A stretch of DNA of 64,000 nucleotides from Chitinivibrio alkaliphilus ACht1 (GTDB lineage Bacteria; Fibrobacterota; Chitinivibrionia; Chitinivibrionales; Chitinivibrionaceae), in assembly GCF_000474745.1 (NCBI RefSeq), contig NZ_ASJR01000002.1, forward strand, positions 120,901-184,900. Reading direction: 5' to 3'. The translations under genes and the position numbers were made by a program. Positions 1-7,940 of this stretch are shown here, in pieces. Each line of letters begins with the position of its first letter. The stretch's first letter is position 1. The notes below the pieces were generated by a model. It saw only the letters and a program-made list of their open reading frames with translations. It did not search any database and was not told the DNA's origin.

Positions 1-108
1 GCACAAAAAATGCCTGAATGTAATTTTTCTCTGGTAAAAAAGGCGTTACGTGTGTATAATTTCGACGAAGCCTATGAACTATATCGTCAAGAAATCGGGA
101 AAAAATAG
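1..108 (+). CDS. C-terminal end of a protein, cut by window edge
   Basis: An open frame enters from the left edge and ends at TAG 106-108, giving the last 35 residues. The tail, with FDEAYELYRQEI just before the stop, resembles the last helix of Hpt modules or hybrid-kinase tails (…DFDEALELL…). It lies only 8 bases before a response-regulator gene on the same strand. A two-component signalling protein co-transcribed with the HD-GYP gene is therefore likely, but this is inference from a short peptide and genomic position. Too little is present to name a family. Confidence 0.5.
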   Translation, partial: AQKMPECNFSLVKKALRVYNFDEAYELYRQEIGKK

Positions 109-116
109 GGTGGTAT

Positions 117-1190
117 ATGTATAAAATTTTAGTAGTTGACGATGAACCGGCAAATCTGAATCTTATTCAAAATATGTTGCGGGATGAGTATCGTCTCTCC
201 TTTGCGACGTCCGGGAAAAAAGCCTTAGATATTGCTCGAAAAATCAAGCCTGATTTAATCCTATTAGATGTTATGATGCCCGATCTCAATGGCTATGAGA
301 CGTGTAAGCGCCTTAAAGCGTCGGAGAGTACGGCAAAGATACCGGTTATCTTCTTGACAGCCTTGAAAGATTCTGATAGCGAGATACAAGGTTTTGAGGC
401 TGGGGCGGTCGATTTTATCAAAAAGCCCATTACATCCCGTATTTTGGTTGAGAAACGAATAAAAACCCATATTATGCTGTATAATCAGCAGCTCAAATGC
501 GAGAAAGCAATACGCGAGAGAACACGAGAATTGAATATCAGCAACAAAGCTGCCGTGGCCATGCTTGCAAATGCCGGGCATTATAACGATACTGATACGG
601 GGGTGCATGTTTGGCGGATGGGTGCATACTCCAGTGCAATAGCTCGTGCCTCCGGTTGGGATATTGATGATGCAAATATCCTCGAATTGGCTGCGTCCAT
701 GCATGATACCGGAAAGATTGGTATTTCCGACACAATTATTCGTAAGCCTGCGCGACTTTCCACGGATGAGTTTGCGGTTATGAAAGAGCATGCCACCATT
801 GGATATGATATTTTGCATGTAAAACGAGCTCAGTCAAAACTCTTTGCTATGGCAGCGGATATTGCTATCAGTCATCATGAGAAGTGGGATGGGAGTGGCT
901 ATCCACGAGGACTTTCGGGAGAAGATATTCCTGAATCTGCTCGTATTGCAGCTATTGCAGATGTCTTTGATGCCCTCACAATGAAACGTCCCTATAAAGA
1001 TGCATGGCCTCTTGATAAGGCCTTTGATCTGATCAAACATGATCGAGGAACACATTTTGATCCCCGTCTCGTTGATATCTTTTTCTCTATCAAAGATGAA
1101 ATTCTTACTATAAAAGTTGAATGGGATGATAAGGAGCGGGATGAACAGTATGAATGGTTCTTTGATGAGCTGAACAAGATAAGTTCTTAA
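117..1190 (+). CDS. Response regulator with HD-GYP phosphodiesterase output (RpfG-like)
   Basis: Residues 1-120 form a receiver domain with acidic pair D8/D9, phospho-acceptor D51 in LLDVMMP, T81 and K103. Residues about 145-345 are an HD-GYP domain with HDTGKIGI (HD at 196-197), HHEKWDGSGYP (about 253-263) and the following AIADVFDAL motif. Proteins of this architecture hydrolyse cyclic di-GMP in the cytoplasm when phosphorylated by a partner kinase. The partial upstream frame ends 8 bases before the start and is a candidate partner. All hallmark residues are present, so activity is expected. Which pathway it lowers c-di-GMP for (motility or biofilm) cannot be read here. A second HD-GYP protein lies at 6536-7678. 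Confidence 0.93.
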   Translation: MYKILVVDDEPANLNLIQNMLRDEYRLSFATSGKKALDIARKIKPDLILLDVMMPDLNGYETCKRLKASESTAKIPVIFLTALKDSDSEIQGFEAGAVDFIKKPITSRILVEKRIKTHIMLYNQQLKCEKAIRERTRELNISNKAAVAMLANAGHYNDTDTGVHVWRMGAYSSAIARASGWDIDDANILELAASMHDTGKIGISDTIIRKPARLSTDEFAVMKEHATIGYDILHVKRAQSKLFAMAADIAISHHEKWDGSGYPRGLSGEDIPESARIAAIADVFDALTMKRPYKDAWPLDKAFDLIKHDRGTHFDPRLVDIFFSIKDEILTIKVEWDDKERDEQYEWFFDELNKISS

Positions 1191-1687
1191 TACGAATCTC
1201 CAATTGTGGCAGTCTTGAGCCACTGCAGAAACTTTTTTGCCTGGGGAGACTCTTCTGATGGAGCCCACGCACATTGGTCTGCGCGCGTCTTAGGAGTGTA
1301 TGGTCCTGGTTTTATCTCTAAAAGAATCGTATCATCTTCTTGGGCGTATACGGAGTGGGCAATTCCCGCTGGTATTTCACAAAAATAGGGCATCCTTTGG
1401 GAGCGAAGCGATATGCGTTGAGATATTGTACTGGTTTCATCGAAAAAAAGGAGCACCTCTGCAGCACCCCGACAGAGCGTAAAAAGTTCCCACGCCCCTG
1501 GGGATGTATGTGTATGCGGGGGAATATAACTATCCCGTTGCATAATATTGAGAAATCGCTGGGTGCTATCTTGCAAGGAGTCATGAATCTCGTAGTGGCT
1601 TCGCCGTCTATGAGAGTTTCGCGAATCGCGCAGGAGTCGTTCTTCTAATGCAGGGTGTATACCCTTAGGGAATATGTCGTTCATGCT
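1187..1687 (-). CDS. WbuC-family cupin metalloprotein
   Basis: A small single-cupin protein. The central part carries the metal-binding pattern PPHTHTSPGAWELFTLCRG (two His then Glu), followed by the LLFFDE strand and the second cupin motif IPAGIAHSV. This order and the preceding FLNIMQRDSY block match the WbuC-type cupin family often found near polysaccharide genes, whose reaction is unknown. The frame is open further upstream, but MSMNDIFPKGIHP at 1687 is the more natural start. It overlaps the end of fxsA, suggesting translational coupling in a thiC-fxsA-cupin operon. Its last codons overlap the convergent HD-GYP gene by 4 bases. Confidence 0.75.
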   Translation of the reverse strand, partial: SMNDIFPKGIHPALEERLLRDSRNSHRRRSHYEIHDSLQDSTQRFLNIMQRDSYIPPHTHTSPGAWELFTLCRGAAEVLLFFDETSTISQRISLRSQRMPYFCEIPAGIAHSVYAQEDDTILLEIKPGPYTPKTRADQCAWAPSEESPQAKKFLQWLKTATIGDSY

Positions 1688-2087
1688 CATCGGAAAGAAT
1701 GGTATAAAAAGTTCCCTTGGGATGCCCACGATGGTGCATAAATACTCCCTTGAGATAGGCTCGAAGCCCCTTTCTTCCCATGGGGGTTAAGAGCAGCAGT
1801 CCCAGAATATCTGTGAAGAGCCCTGGGATAAGTAGAATAACACCGGCGCAGAAAAGAATCAGTCCATCAATCATCTTTACCGCAGGAACTCGGCCTGCCT
1901 GTAGATCCCCTTGTATTTCTCCCAAAAGAGACAGCCCTTGTATGCGTGCCAGAAATGCACCAATGACACCTGTTCCCAGGATTATCGCAAGGGTTGGGAG
2001 AGCCCCAAAGTGGGCTCCCAGGGTTAATAAGGCATAGAGTTCAAAAAGCGGTATAAGTATAAATAACAGTAAGAGACGAAGTAACAT
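1665..2087 (-). CDS. fxsA: FxsA-family inner-membrane protein
   Basis: About 140 residues with the FxsA arrangement: an N-terminal hydrophobic segment (MLLRLLLLFILIPLFELYAL), a second one, the conserved GxxLARxQG-like stretch (IGAFLARIQGLSL), then a third helix followed by the LLIPGLFTDILGLLLLTP signature. Length and motif order fit the family. In E. coli, FxsA (suppressor of F exclusion of phage T7) is a membrane protein of unclear mechanism. I take ATG 2087 as start: it sits 8 bases after the thiC stop, whereas the longer open frame would overlap thiC by 47 bases with no motif in the extension. Confidence 0.85.
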   Translation of the reverse strand: MLLRLLLLFILIPLFELYALLTLGAHFGALPTLAIILGTGVIGAFLARIQGLSLLGEIQGDLQAGRVPAVKMIDGLILFCAGVILLIPGLFTDILGLLLLTPMGRKGLRAYLKGVFMHHRGHPKGTFYTILSDEHERHIP

Positions 2088-2094
2088 GAAAAAC

Positions 2095-3378
2095 CTACTT
2101 AAGCACTTCGTTTGATCGTTTGACGGCACAGAACTCACCACACATACTGCAACACTCTTCTGCTTTCATGCTTGGCGGCAGAGACTCGCGGTAGGCCCGT
2201 GCCTTTTCAGGATCAACACTGAGCTTGTAGATGGTTTCCCAATCAAAGGCAATTTTTGCACGAGTCATGGCATCATCCCGTTCAATGGCTGCAGGTACAC
2301 CTTTGGCAAGATCTGCGCTTTGAGCGGCAATTTTAGACGCTATCACTCCCTCCTTTACATCATCAAGAGAGGGCAATCGGAGGTGTTCTGCAGGAGTTAC
2401 ATAACAGAGGAAGTCAACTCCCGCCATACCCGCGAGGGCCCCACCAATAGCACCGGAAATGTGGTCATGCCCTAAGGAGGTATCTGTTGTGAGAGGGCCT
2501 AATACGTAAAAGGGGGCATTTCGACAGAGCCGTTTTTGTATTTGTATATTGGTAACAATTTGGTTCAACGGCACATGGCCGGGGCCTTCTACAAAGGAAC
2601 CGACACCACGCTTGCGCGCACGGTCTACAAGCTCTCCCAAAATAGAAAGCTCCTCAATTTGTGCACGATCAGTGGCATCACTGGTTGCTCCGGGGCGAAA
2701 TGCATCACCAAGACTTATGGCCACATCGTATTTAGCGAGAATATCAAGAAGTCTGTCGTATTGAGCATAGAGAGGGCTTTCTTCCTTGTTGTGGTGTATC
2801 CATTCCATGATGATGGTACCGCCTCGGCTTGTTGCGCCTCCCAGACGCTTAACTTCCTTAAATCGTTGTACCGTTTGTTTGGTCACGCCGCAATGAAGGG
2901 TAAGAAAATCAACGCCTTGAGCACAATGATCTTCAATAACTGCAAACATTTCATCGGCGGTAAGGTCAAGGACTGACTTCTTTTTTTCTTGTGCTCGGAA
3001 GGCCATTTCATAGAGTGGTACTGTTCCAAGGGCTAAGGAGGTCGTATCCATTATCTTTTTACGAATCGCTGCTAAATCTCCTGAGGTGGAAAGATCCATG
3101 AGAGCGTGAGCTCCATATTTTTCACAAAGACGAACTTTCTCAAGTTCCTGTGATAAATCTTCCTGAGAGGAGGATGTACCAATATTTGCGTTTACTTTTA
3201 TGGAGGTTCCTTCACCAATTATGAGGGGGGTAATGGAGCGTTTCGAATTTCGTACAATCGTAATATGTCCTTGGGCTACCTTTTCGCGAAATTGTTCCGC
3301 GTCCATATTTTCTAGTTTTGCAGCCGCGCGTATTTCTTCAGTTATCTGCCCATTTTGGGCTTCAAGCATTCGTGTCAT
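2095..3378 (-). CDS. thiC: Phosphomethylpyrimidine synthase ThiC
   Basis: Radical-SAM-type enzyme converting aminoimidazole ribotide to the HMP-phosphate pyrimidine of thiamine. At 427 residues it is the short form (the E. coli enzyme is about 630), lacking the N-terminal extension. Signatures include VNANIGTS, HCGVTKQ, SRGG, EGPGHVPL, GPLTTDTSLGHDHISGAIG and the C-terminal iron-sulfur ligands CSMCGEFC (C410, C413, C417). The start ATG has a GGAG Shine-Dalgarno. No TPP riboswitch is visible in the roughly 130 bases upstream. First gene of a leftward run with fxsA and the cupin. Another thiamine-like gene lies at 20484 (ThiE/TenI-like). Confidence 0.97.
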   Translation of the reverse strand: MTRMLEAQNGQITEEIRAAAKLENMDAEQFREKVAQGHITIVRNSKRSITPLIIGEGTSIKVNANIGTSSSQEDLSQELEKVRLCEKYGAHALMDLSTSGDLAAIRKKIMDTTSLALGTVPLYEMAFRAQEKKKSVLDLTADEMFAVIEDHCAQGVDFLTLHCGVTKQTVQRFKEVKRLGGATSRGGTIIMEWIHHNKEESPLYAQYDRLLDILAKYDVAISLGDAFRPGATSDATDRAQIEELSILGELVDRARKRGVGSFVEGPGHVPLNQIVTNIQIQKRLCRNAPFYVLGPLTTDTSLGHDHISGAIGGALAGMAGVDFLCYVTPAEHLRLPSLDDVKEGVIASKIAAQSADLAKGVPAAIERDDAMTRAKIAFDWETIYKLSVDPEKARAYRESLPPSMKAEECCSMCGEFCAVKRSNEVLK

Positions 3379-3469
3379 TTTTTCTCCTTCGTATAGAATA
3401 AAGAAAAATATATGACGCTGATCTGGAATGCTTAAATTCTTCTTTTTTAAACAAATTGAGAGATTTTAT

Positions 3470-3498
3470 TTGCAAAGAGTGTGTCAGAGCGCTATATA
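3470..3498 (+). promoter_or_regulatory. Sigma-70-type promoter for the DksA-like gene
   Basis: TTGCAA (3470-3475) and TATATA (3493-3498) are separated by exactly 17 bases, about 70 bases upstream of the ATG at 3571. The spacing and hexamers are good matches to the housekeeping consensus. Visual identification only. Confidence 0.5.
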
Positions 3499-3570
3499 TA
3501 CAAATAAGATTTGCGTATTTACTCTATAAAATACATATTATCGGTGACTATTACCTTTTATCAGGGGAAA

Positions 3571-3975
3571 TGTATGGCTGAAAAACAGCGGTTGACACCA
3601 GAAGAGCTGGCGTATTTTAAAAATCTTTTACTGGAGGAGCGGGATCGAGTGTGTGAAGATCAGCGGAAGCTGGACGAGCAGAATTTAAAACAGACCGTAG
3701 AATCTGCTTCAGGTGAGGGCACGCACTTCTCCAATCATATAGGTGATGCCGCAGCAGCGTCGTATGATCGTGAATTTTCTATGAATTTGGCAGAACGACA
3801 GGCTAAATATCTTGAACAAATTGATGATGCGCTCTTACGCATTAAAGACGGGACCTACGGCGTGTGTATGGTGACGGGAAAGCTTATTCCCACGGAGCGT
3901 TTGGAGGCAGTTCTTGTTGCAAAGTATTCTATTGAGGGTAAGAATATTAAAAATAAACAGAAGCGTCACGGATAA
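3571..3975 (+). CDS. DksA/TraR-family protein with degenerate zinc finger
   Basis: 134 residues from ATG 3571, which follows an AGGGG ribosome site. The longer frame from 3511 has no support. The N-terminal half is a charged helical hairpin (RLTPEELAYFKNLLLEERDRV). The C-terminal half has the family signature YGVCMVTGKLIPTERLEAV. The family normally has four cysteines in the finger; here only C in YGVC remains and the second pair is replaced (…KYSIEGK). This is a cysteine-poor subclass that may fold without zinc. DksA-type proteins bind the RNA polymerase secondary channel, and that role is inferred. The same reading frame, after the stop, continues into the next gene. Confidence 0.85.
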   Translation, partial: CMAEKQRLTPEELAYFKNLLLEERDRVCEDQRKLDEQNLKQTVESASGEGTHFSNHIGDAAAASYDREFSMNLAERQAKYLEQIDDALLRIKDGTYGVCMVTGKLIPTERLEAVLVAKYSIEGKNIKNKQKRHG

Positions 3976-3993
3976 ACGCACACGTTTTTTTTC

Positions 3994-5304
3994 TTGTTTT
4001 TCTTAAGTGTATTCTCTGTTTCATCCTCTGTGTATGCTGAGGTTGCGGTAGAACAAAATGAGGTCGAGAGGCGTTCACAACAGTTACTTGACTCCCTTAT
4101 TATTGCAGGATATCCCTTGGCTGTTGTGGAGACAGACCCCGTAACACCCTCTGATACATTTCTACTTTCTTATACGCCGGGGCCGTATATACAGGCCCCA
4201 CGCTTCGTTGTAGAGCCTTCCGAGAACCTACCTCCATGGCTCTACGAGTACTGGCTACGTCCATATGAAAACCGGGCATTCCTCCGCGATGATTTTCGGC
4301 AGCTTGATCAAACAGCTGCGTCTATTCCATATATTGAAGAGGTATATCGAGGGTTGCCGTATCGTGAAGACTCGTTGCTTCTATTTCCCACCAGTATTAC
4401 CAGCACCTCGTCTTTTATGGTACAGGGAGGGGTTGCTTATTCAAACCAAACATCAGAAGGACTTCATGGAGATCTTTCCCTTTCTCTTCTTCATCTTCTT
4501 GGTTTTGGTGAGGAATTTTTCTTAGAATATGTGGGGAGTGATGAGGTGCGAGAACTCTCCACACGTCTGAGAGTTCCGCATCTATTTCAAGGACCCTTTC
4601 ACTTGCGCAGCAGTTTTTCCCTTGAGTTGCGAGGGGACTCCTACAGTTTCTTTCAATACTCCCTTGGCGGTGTATACCCCGTGTATACCGATGGCGTCGA
4701 GATCTCCCTCGCCGTTTCTGCGTATGAGGTGCAAGACGATACCGTGCGCCGAACCTTTCGGGGGGTTGATTTTGGTGCCTCTTCTGTACAGAGACTGTTT
4801 CGGGCAGAGGAGCGCGGCTTGTTTTGGTATATTCAGTCTGAAACCGGACAGGTAAGATCCGAAGGGGCGGGGCAACTAATGTCCCGATTTACTTCTGGGG
4901 GAGGAGGCCAACATCCTTTGGGGAGATTTGCTTTGTATTCTGAAATACATCCGTGGTATCTGTATGTGGGGTCCTATGATGATCTTACCTTGAGTGAAGT
5001 TTTTCGTCTTGGCGGAGAACAGACAATACGGGGATATGCACGGAAAAGTATTCCTCAAACAGCTCATCTCCTTACACGTTCAGAACTACGCTATTTTCCA
5101 GATGCAACAACCATGGTGTATCTTCTTTTTGATACCTCCCACGGAACATTTGGGCACGTTACCCGTGAGGGGTGGCGATCTCGATTTTCGTATGGAACAG
5201 GTTTATCCCTCCGTACAAGGGCTGTTCAAATGTATCTGGAGTGGGCAAACCACCAAAATAACCCGCTTTCTCAGAGTTTTATACACTTTAGAATTGCTCG
5301 GTAA
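3994..5304 (+). CDS. Omp85/BamA-like outer-membrane beta-barrel, start unclear
   Basis: About 436 residues. A hydrophobic signal-like stretch ending SSSVYA is followed by a short POTRA-like region (about 25-110) and a long C-terminal barrel. The barrel contains the Omp85 hallmark RLGGEQTIRGYARKS and a following ELRYFP strand. Members insert or secrete proteins at the outer membrane. The only start in this frame is TTG 3994, which has no ribosome site and would remove the positively charged part of the signal peptide. The gene begins 18 bases after the DksA-like stop. A run of eight T (3985-3992) lies just before. One added T would join it to an upstream frame starting TTG 3932 and supply a basic N-region. 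Confidence 0.75.
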   Translation: MFFLSVFSVSSSVYAEVAVEQNEVERRSQQLLDSLIIAGYPLAVVETDPVTPSDTFLLSYTPGPYIQAPRFVVEPSENLPPWLYEYWLRPYENRAFLRDDFRQLDQTAASIPYIEEVYRGLPYREDSLLLFPTSITSTSSFMVQGGVAYSNQTSEGLHGDLSLSLLHLLGFGEEFFLEYVGSDEVRELSTRLRVPHLFQGPFHLRSSFSLELRGDSYSFFQYSLGGVYPVYTDGVEISLAVSAYEVQDDTVRRTFRGVDFGASSVQRLFRAEERGLFWYIQSETGQVRSEGAGQLMSRFTSGGGGQHPLGRFALYSEIHPWYLYVGSYDDLTLSEVFRLGGEQTIRGYARKSIPQTAHLLTRSELRYFPDATTMVYLLFDTSHGTFGHVTREGWRSRFSYGTGLSLRTRAVQMYLEWANHQNNPLSQSFIHFRIAR

Positions 5305-5448
5305 GAAATAATCTGCCATATATAGGGGATATGGTGGGTTGGAGGGTGCAGGTAGTGAGGGCACCCTGTTGCCCATACTCTCCTTTACGGATAAGTAAGC
5401 TGTGTTATTAATGGGGTACCAAAGCACATGCCGTGAAGTGTGTTTTTC

Positions 5449-5477
5449 TTGTAAATATTTGGGGCAGATCATATTTT
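5449..5477 (+). promoter_or_regulatory. Candidate promoter for ROK kinase
   Basis: TTGTAA (5449-5454), a 17-base spacer, then TATTTT (5472-5477), 25 bases before ATG 5503. The -10 is imperfect. The 198-base gap before this gene also holds a GGGTGC/GCACCC hairpin of unknown role. Confidence 0.3.
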
Positions 5478-5502
5478 CCAGTACACCTACAAAGGAGAAT
5501 CT

Positions 5503-6459
5503 ATGAAATTTGCCCTGGGCATTGATATCGGCGGCACAAATACGGTTATCGGTCTTGTTGAGTATGGCGGGATTGTGCGGGACGTCCGGTCTATTCCCAC
5601 GTGTGGATATGCTTCATTTGCAGAATATTTAGAAAATGTCCGTCGTGAGGCAGTAGCTTTACAGCAAGCCCACCCCCGCTTAGAGATTGTTGGGGTTGGT
5701 ATTGGTGCTCCCGATGCAAATCATTACACCGGTGTGGTCGAATCGGCTTCCAATTTAGAATGGGAGTGTCCTGTTGATCTTCGCCAAGGCTTTGCTGATG
5801 CCCTGGGATATCCTGTGGTGGTGACAAATGATGCGAATGCATCTGCCTATGGTGAAATGATGTATGGTGCTGCCAAGGGGGTGAAGAATTTTGTGCAAAT
5901 AACCTTGGGAACCGGCTTAGGGAGTGGGGTGATTATCAATGGGCAGATACTTACGGGAAAAACGGGTTTTGCCGGAGAACTGGGGCACTCCAACCTCATT
6001 ACTGGGGGGCGTGATTGTGGGTGTGGCCGCAAGGGATGCGTGGAAACGTATGTCTCAGCCACAGGTATTTGTCGTACGGTTTTTGAGCTTCTTTCTCTGC
6101 GGCGTGGTGAGTCATCTTTGCGTAATATCTCAGCTGAAAAACTTACCGCTAAAGATGTGTATACCGCAGCTGTTTCCGGTGACCCCATTGCCTTAGAGGC
6201 TTTTGATAAAACGGGTGATTGGTTGGCGCAGGCCATGGCGGATGTGGTGGTTTTCCTGAGTCCTGAGATGATCGTCTTTTTTGGAGGCCTTACCCATTCC
6301 GGTGAGTATCTGATGGCTCCATTTCGCAAGTATTATGCTCGATATTGTATGAAGAATTTTCATGACACTGTTGTCTTCACCAATTCAGAATTAAAAGAGT
6401 CTGACGCGGCGGTGTTGGGCGCAGCGGGGCTTGTGTGGAATATGATTCTCTCTTCGTAA
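5503..6459 (+). CDS. ROK-family sugar kinase (glucokinase-like)
   Basis: 318 residues with the complete ROK layout: N-terminal ATP site GIDIGGTNTVIG; sugar-binding region with NDANASAYGE (catalytic Asp); LGTGLGSGVIING; ELGHSN; and the zinc-binding ROK signature CGCGRKGCVETYVS. A C-terminal GGLTHSG loop completes the nucleotide fold. ROK kinases phosphorylate glucose or other hexoses and N-acetylhexosamines in the cytoplasm. The EXGH motif with a normal-length linker fits glucokinase, but ManNAc or GlcNAc kinases share it. No DNA-binding helix-turn-helix precedes the kinase domain, so it is an enzyme rather than a ROK repressor. GGAG ribosome site at normal distance. Confidence 0.92.
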   Translation: MKFALGIDIGGTNTVIGLVEYGGIVRDVRSIPTCGYASFAEYLENVRREAVALQQAHPRLEIVGVGIGAPDANHYTGVVESASNLEWECPVDLRQGFADALGYPVVVTNDANASAYGEMMYGAAKGVKNFVQITLGTGLGSGVIINGQILTGKTGFAGELGHSNLITGGRDCGCGRKGCVETYVSATGICRTVFELLSLRRGESSLRNISAEKLTAKDVYTAAVSGDPIALEAFDKTGDWLAQAMADVVVFLSPEMIVFFGGLTHSGEYLMAPFRKYYARYCMKNFHDTVVFTNSELKESDAAVLGAAGLVWNMILSS

Positions 6460-6471
6460 CCTGTTTTTTTC

Positions 6472-6500
6472 TTGACTTTTTGCAAAGCTCTAGGTATAAT
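6472..6500 (+). promoter_or_regulatory. Strong sigma-70-type promoter for GAF-HD-GYP gene
   Basis: TTGACT (6472-6477), a spacer of exactly 17 bases, and perfect TATAAT (6495-6500), 35 bases upstream of ATG 6536. This is the best promoter match in the window. It implies the downstream gene is transcribed separately from the sugar kinase. Confidence 0.75.
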
Positions 6501-6535
6501 TTTGTTGTCTCAGATTAAACAGACAGGACTCAAAA

Positions 6536-7678
6536 ATGTATGAGGACGCTGCGCACTTAGGGGAGAAAGAGTCCGGAAAAATTTTAAAAAATCTGCTCAC
6601 ATCCATTGCTCATGTTATGGCTGAGAAGGATGATATCTCTGTTCTTCTGAAGGAATTTTCCCTTCTTGCCCACAGCATTGTTCCTTCTGATCGATGTACG
6701 ATTTGGGTTCATTCGGTGAAAGAGCGCCGTTTATGGACCCGTCTTGCTGATGGCATTGAAACAATTCGTGTGTCTGATACGGAAGGCGTGGTTGGTTTAT
6801 GCTTTCAGAGGCGAGAACCTGTGATTATTAATGACCCTTACAATGATTCCCGTTTTAATGCTTCCATTGACAAAGAAACTGGCTACACTACGCAGAGTAT
6901 TATTGCTTTGCCCCTTACGACAAGTAATGGTGAGATTGTTGGAGTTTTTCAGGCTCTTAATCGCCTGAGTCCCAAGGGAACCATTTCAAGAAAGGGATAT
7001 CAAGAACAGGATATTCGCTACTTAAATATTGTAACTGTTTACATTGCCCGTGAGATTGACGCTCACCTTCTTCGAGATGAGTTGACCCAGACGCAAAATG
7101 AAATTGTTTTTACTCTCGCCGAAACTGCGGAAATGCGTTCTCGCGAAACGGGGTATCATGTAAAGCGTGTGTCTGAATATTGTCGCTTTATTGCCGAACA
7201 CTTGGGGTATTCCCGTGAAGAATGTGATGTTCTCGGAGTTGCTTCTTCCCTCCATGATATTGGAAAAATTGCGATTCCAGATAAAATCCTACTTAAGAAT
7301 GGCCGTCTTACGGCTGACGAGTTCGGTGTTATGAAACGGCACTCGCGCTTAGGCTATGATATGTTAAAGCATTCTAATAGAGCGTTATTACAGGCTGCGG
7401 CATGGATTGCCTTGGAACACCATGAACGGTGGGATGGAGCAGGGTATCCAGCAGGAAAGAGTGGTACCGATATCCATGAGTATGGCCGTATTGTTGCCGT
7501 TGCGGATGTGTTTGATGCCTTGGCGAGTAAACGATGTTACAAATCTGCGTGGCCTCATGAAAAGATTATTGCTCTTTTTGAGAAAGAACGAGGAAAACAG
7601 TTTGACCCACGGATAACGGATATATTTTTAGAAAATCAAGCTGTTTTTATTGACATTCGAACCCGTTTTCAGGATTAG
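6536..7678 (+). CDS. GAF-domain HD-GYP cyclic di-GMP phosphodiesterase
   Basis: 380 residues. Residues about 20-175 form a GAF sensor (RCTIWVHS, VGLCFQRREPVIINDPYND, SIIALPL, GVFQALN pattern). Residues about 190-370 form an HD-GYP domain with HDIGKIAIPD (HD 240-241), HHERWDGAGYP (about 295-305) and AVADVFDAL. The GAF domain would bind a small ligand or cofactor and control c-di-GMP hydrolysis. Unlike the protein at 117-1190 there is no receiver domain, so it senses directly. The HD-GYP halves of the two proteins are clearly related. It has its own promoter at 6472-6500. All phosphodiesterase motif residues are intact. Confidence 0.93.
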   Translation: MYEDAAHLGEKESGKILKNLLTSIAHVMAEKDDISVLLKEFSLLAHSIVPSDRCTIWVHSVKERRLWTRLADGIETIRVSDTEGVVGLCFQRREPVIINDPYNDSRFNASIDKETGYTTQSIIALPLTTSNGEIVGVFQALNRLSPKGTISRKGYQEQDIRYLNIVTVYIAREIDAHLLRDELTQTQNEIVFTLAETAEMRSRETGYHVKRVSEYCRFIAEHLGYSREECDVLGVASSLHDIGKIAIPDKILLKNGRLTADEFGVMKRHSRLGYDMLKHSNRALLQAAAWIALEHHERWDGAGYPAGKSGTDIHEYGRIVAVADVFDALASKRCYKSAWPHEKIIALFEKERGKQFDPRITDIFLENQAVFIDIRTRFQD

Positions 7679-7682
7679 GATA

Positions 7683-7940
7683 ATGGCAGAGGATTTATTA
7701 ATTATTGCAGGTACTATCTTTCTTCTTCTCTTAGCGATCTCCATATTGAAGGGAGTATTGCGCCTGTTACTTCCCATTGTGATACTCTTAGCTTGTATCC
7801 TTTTTGTGGGGCCTCGACTCGGATGGTTTGAAGAGGAAGATCTCCGTGAGCATATCAATATTAACCAGGGCAGCCATATATATACTGACTCTATACCGCC
7901 CTTGTATACCTTCTGTAGGAGCAGGTGTGGCGGGGTATAA
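7683..7940 (+). CDS. Small membrane protein of unknown function
   Basis: 85 residues from ATG 7683, four bases after the previous stop. The N-terminal half contains two hydrophobic segments (about 4-20 and 25-45), followed by a short soluble tail with an acidic patch FEEEDLREH. I do not recognise a family. The next gene starts inside its last 14 bases, so the two are translationally coupled. The distal tail after residue 60 looks low in information and the true C-terminus could differ. Confidence 0.55.
   Translation: MAEDLLIIAGTIFLLLLAISILKGVLRLLLPIVILLACILFVGPRLGWFEEEDLREHININQGSHIYTDSIPPLYTFCRSRCGGV

Noticed and set aside
264..818. Antisense open frame within the HD-GYP gene
   Set aside because: Shadow of a gene with strong family motifs on the other strand; no motif of its own.
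3379..3510. Possible TPP riboswitch upstream of thiC (CTGATCTGGAATGC near 3418)
   Set aside because: The fragment resembles part of the THI element but lies on the wrong strand for thiC and lacks all other conserved segments.
5340..5370. GGGTGC/GCACCC hairpin before the ROK kinase
   Set aside because: No T run and no match to a riboswitch or attenuator; too weak to call.
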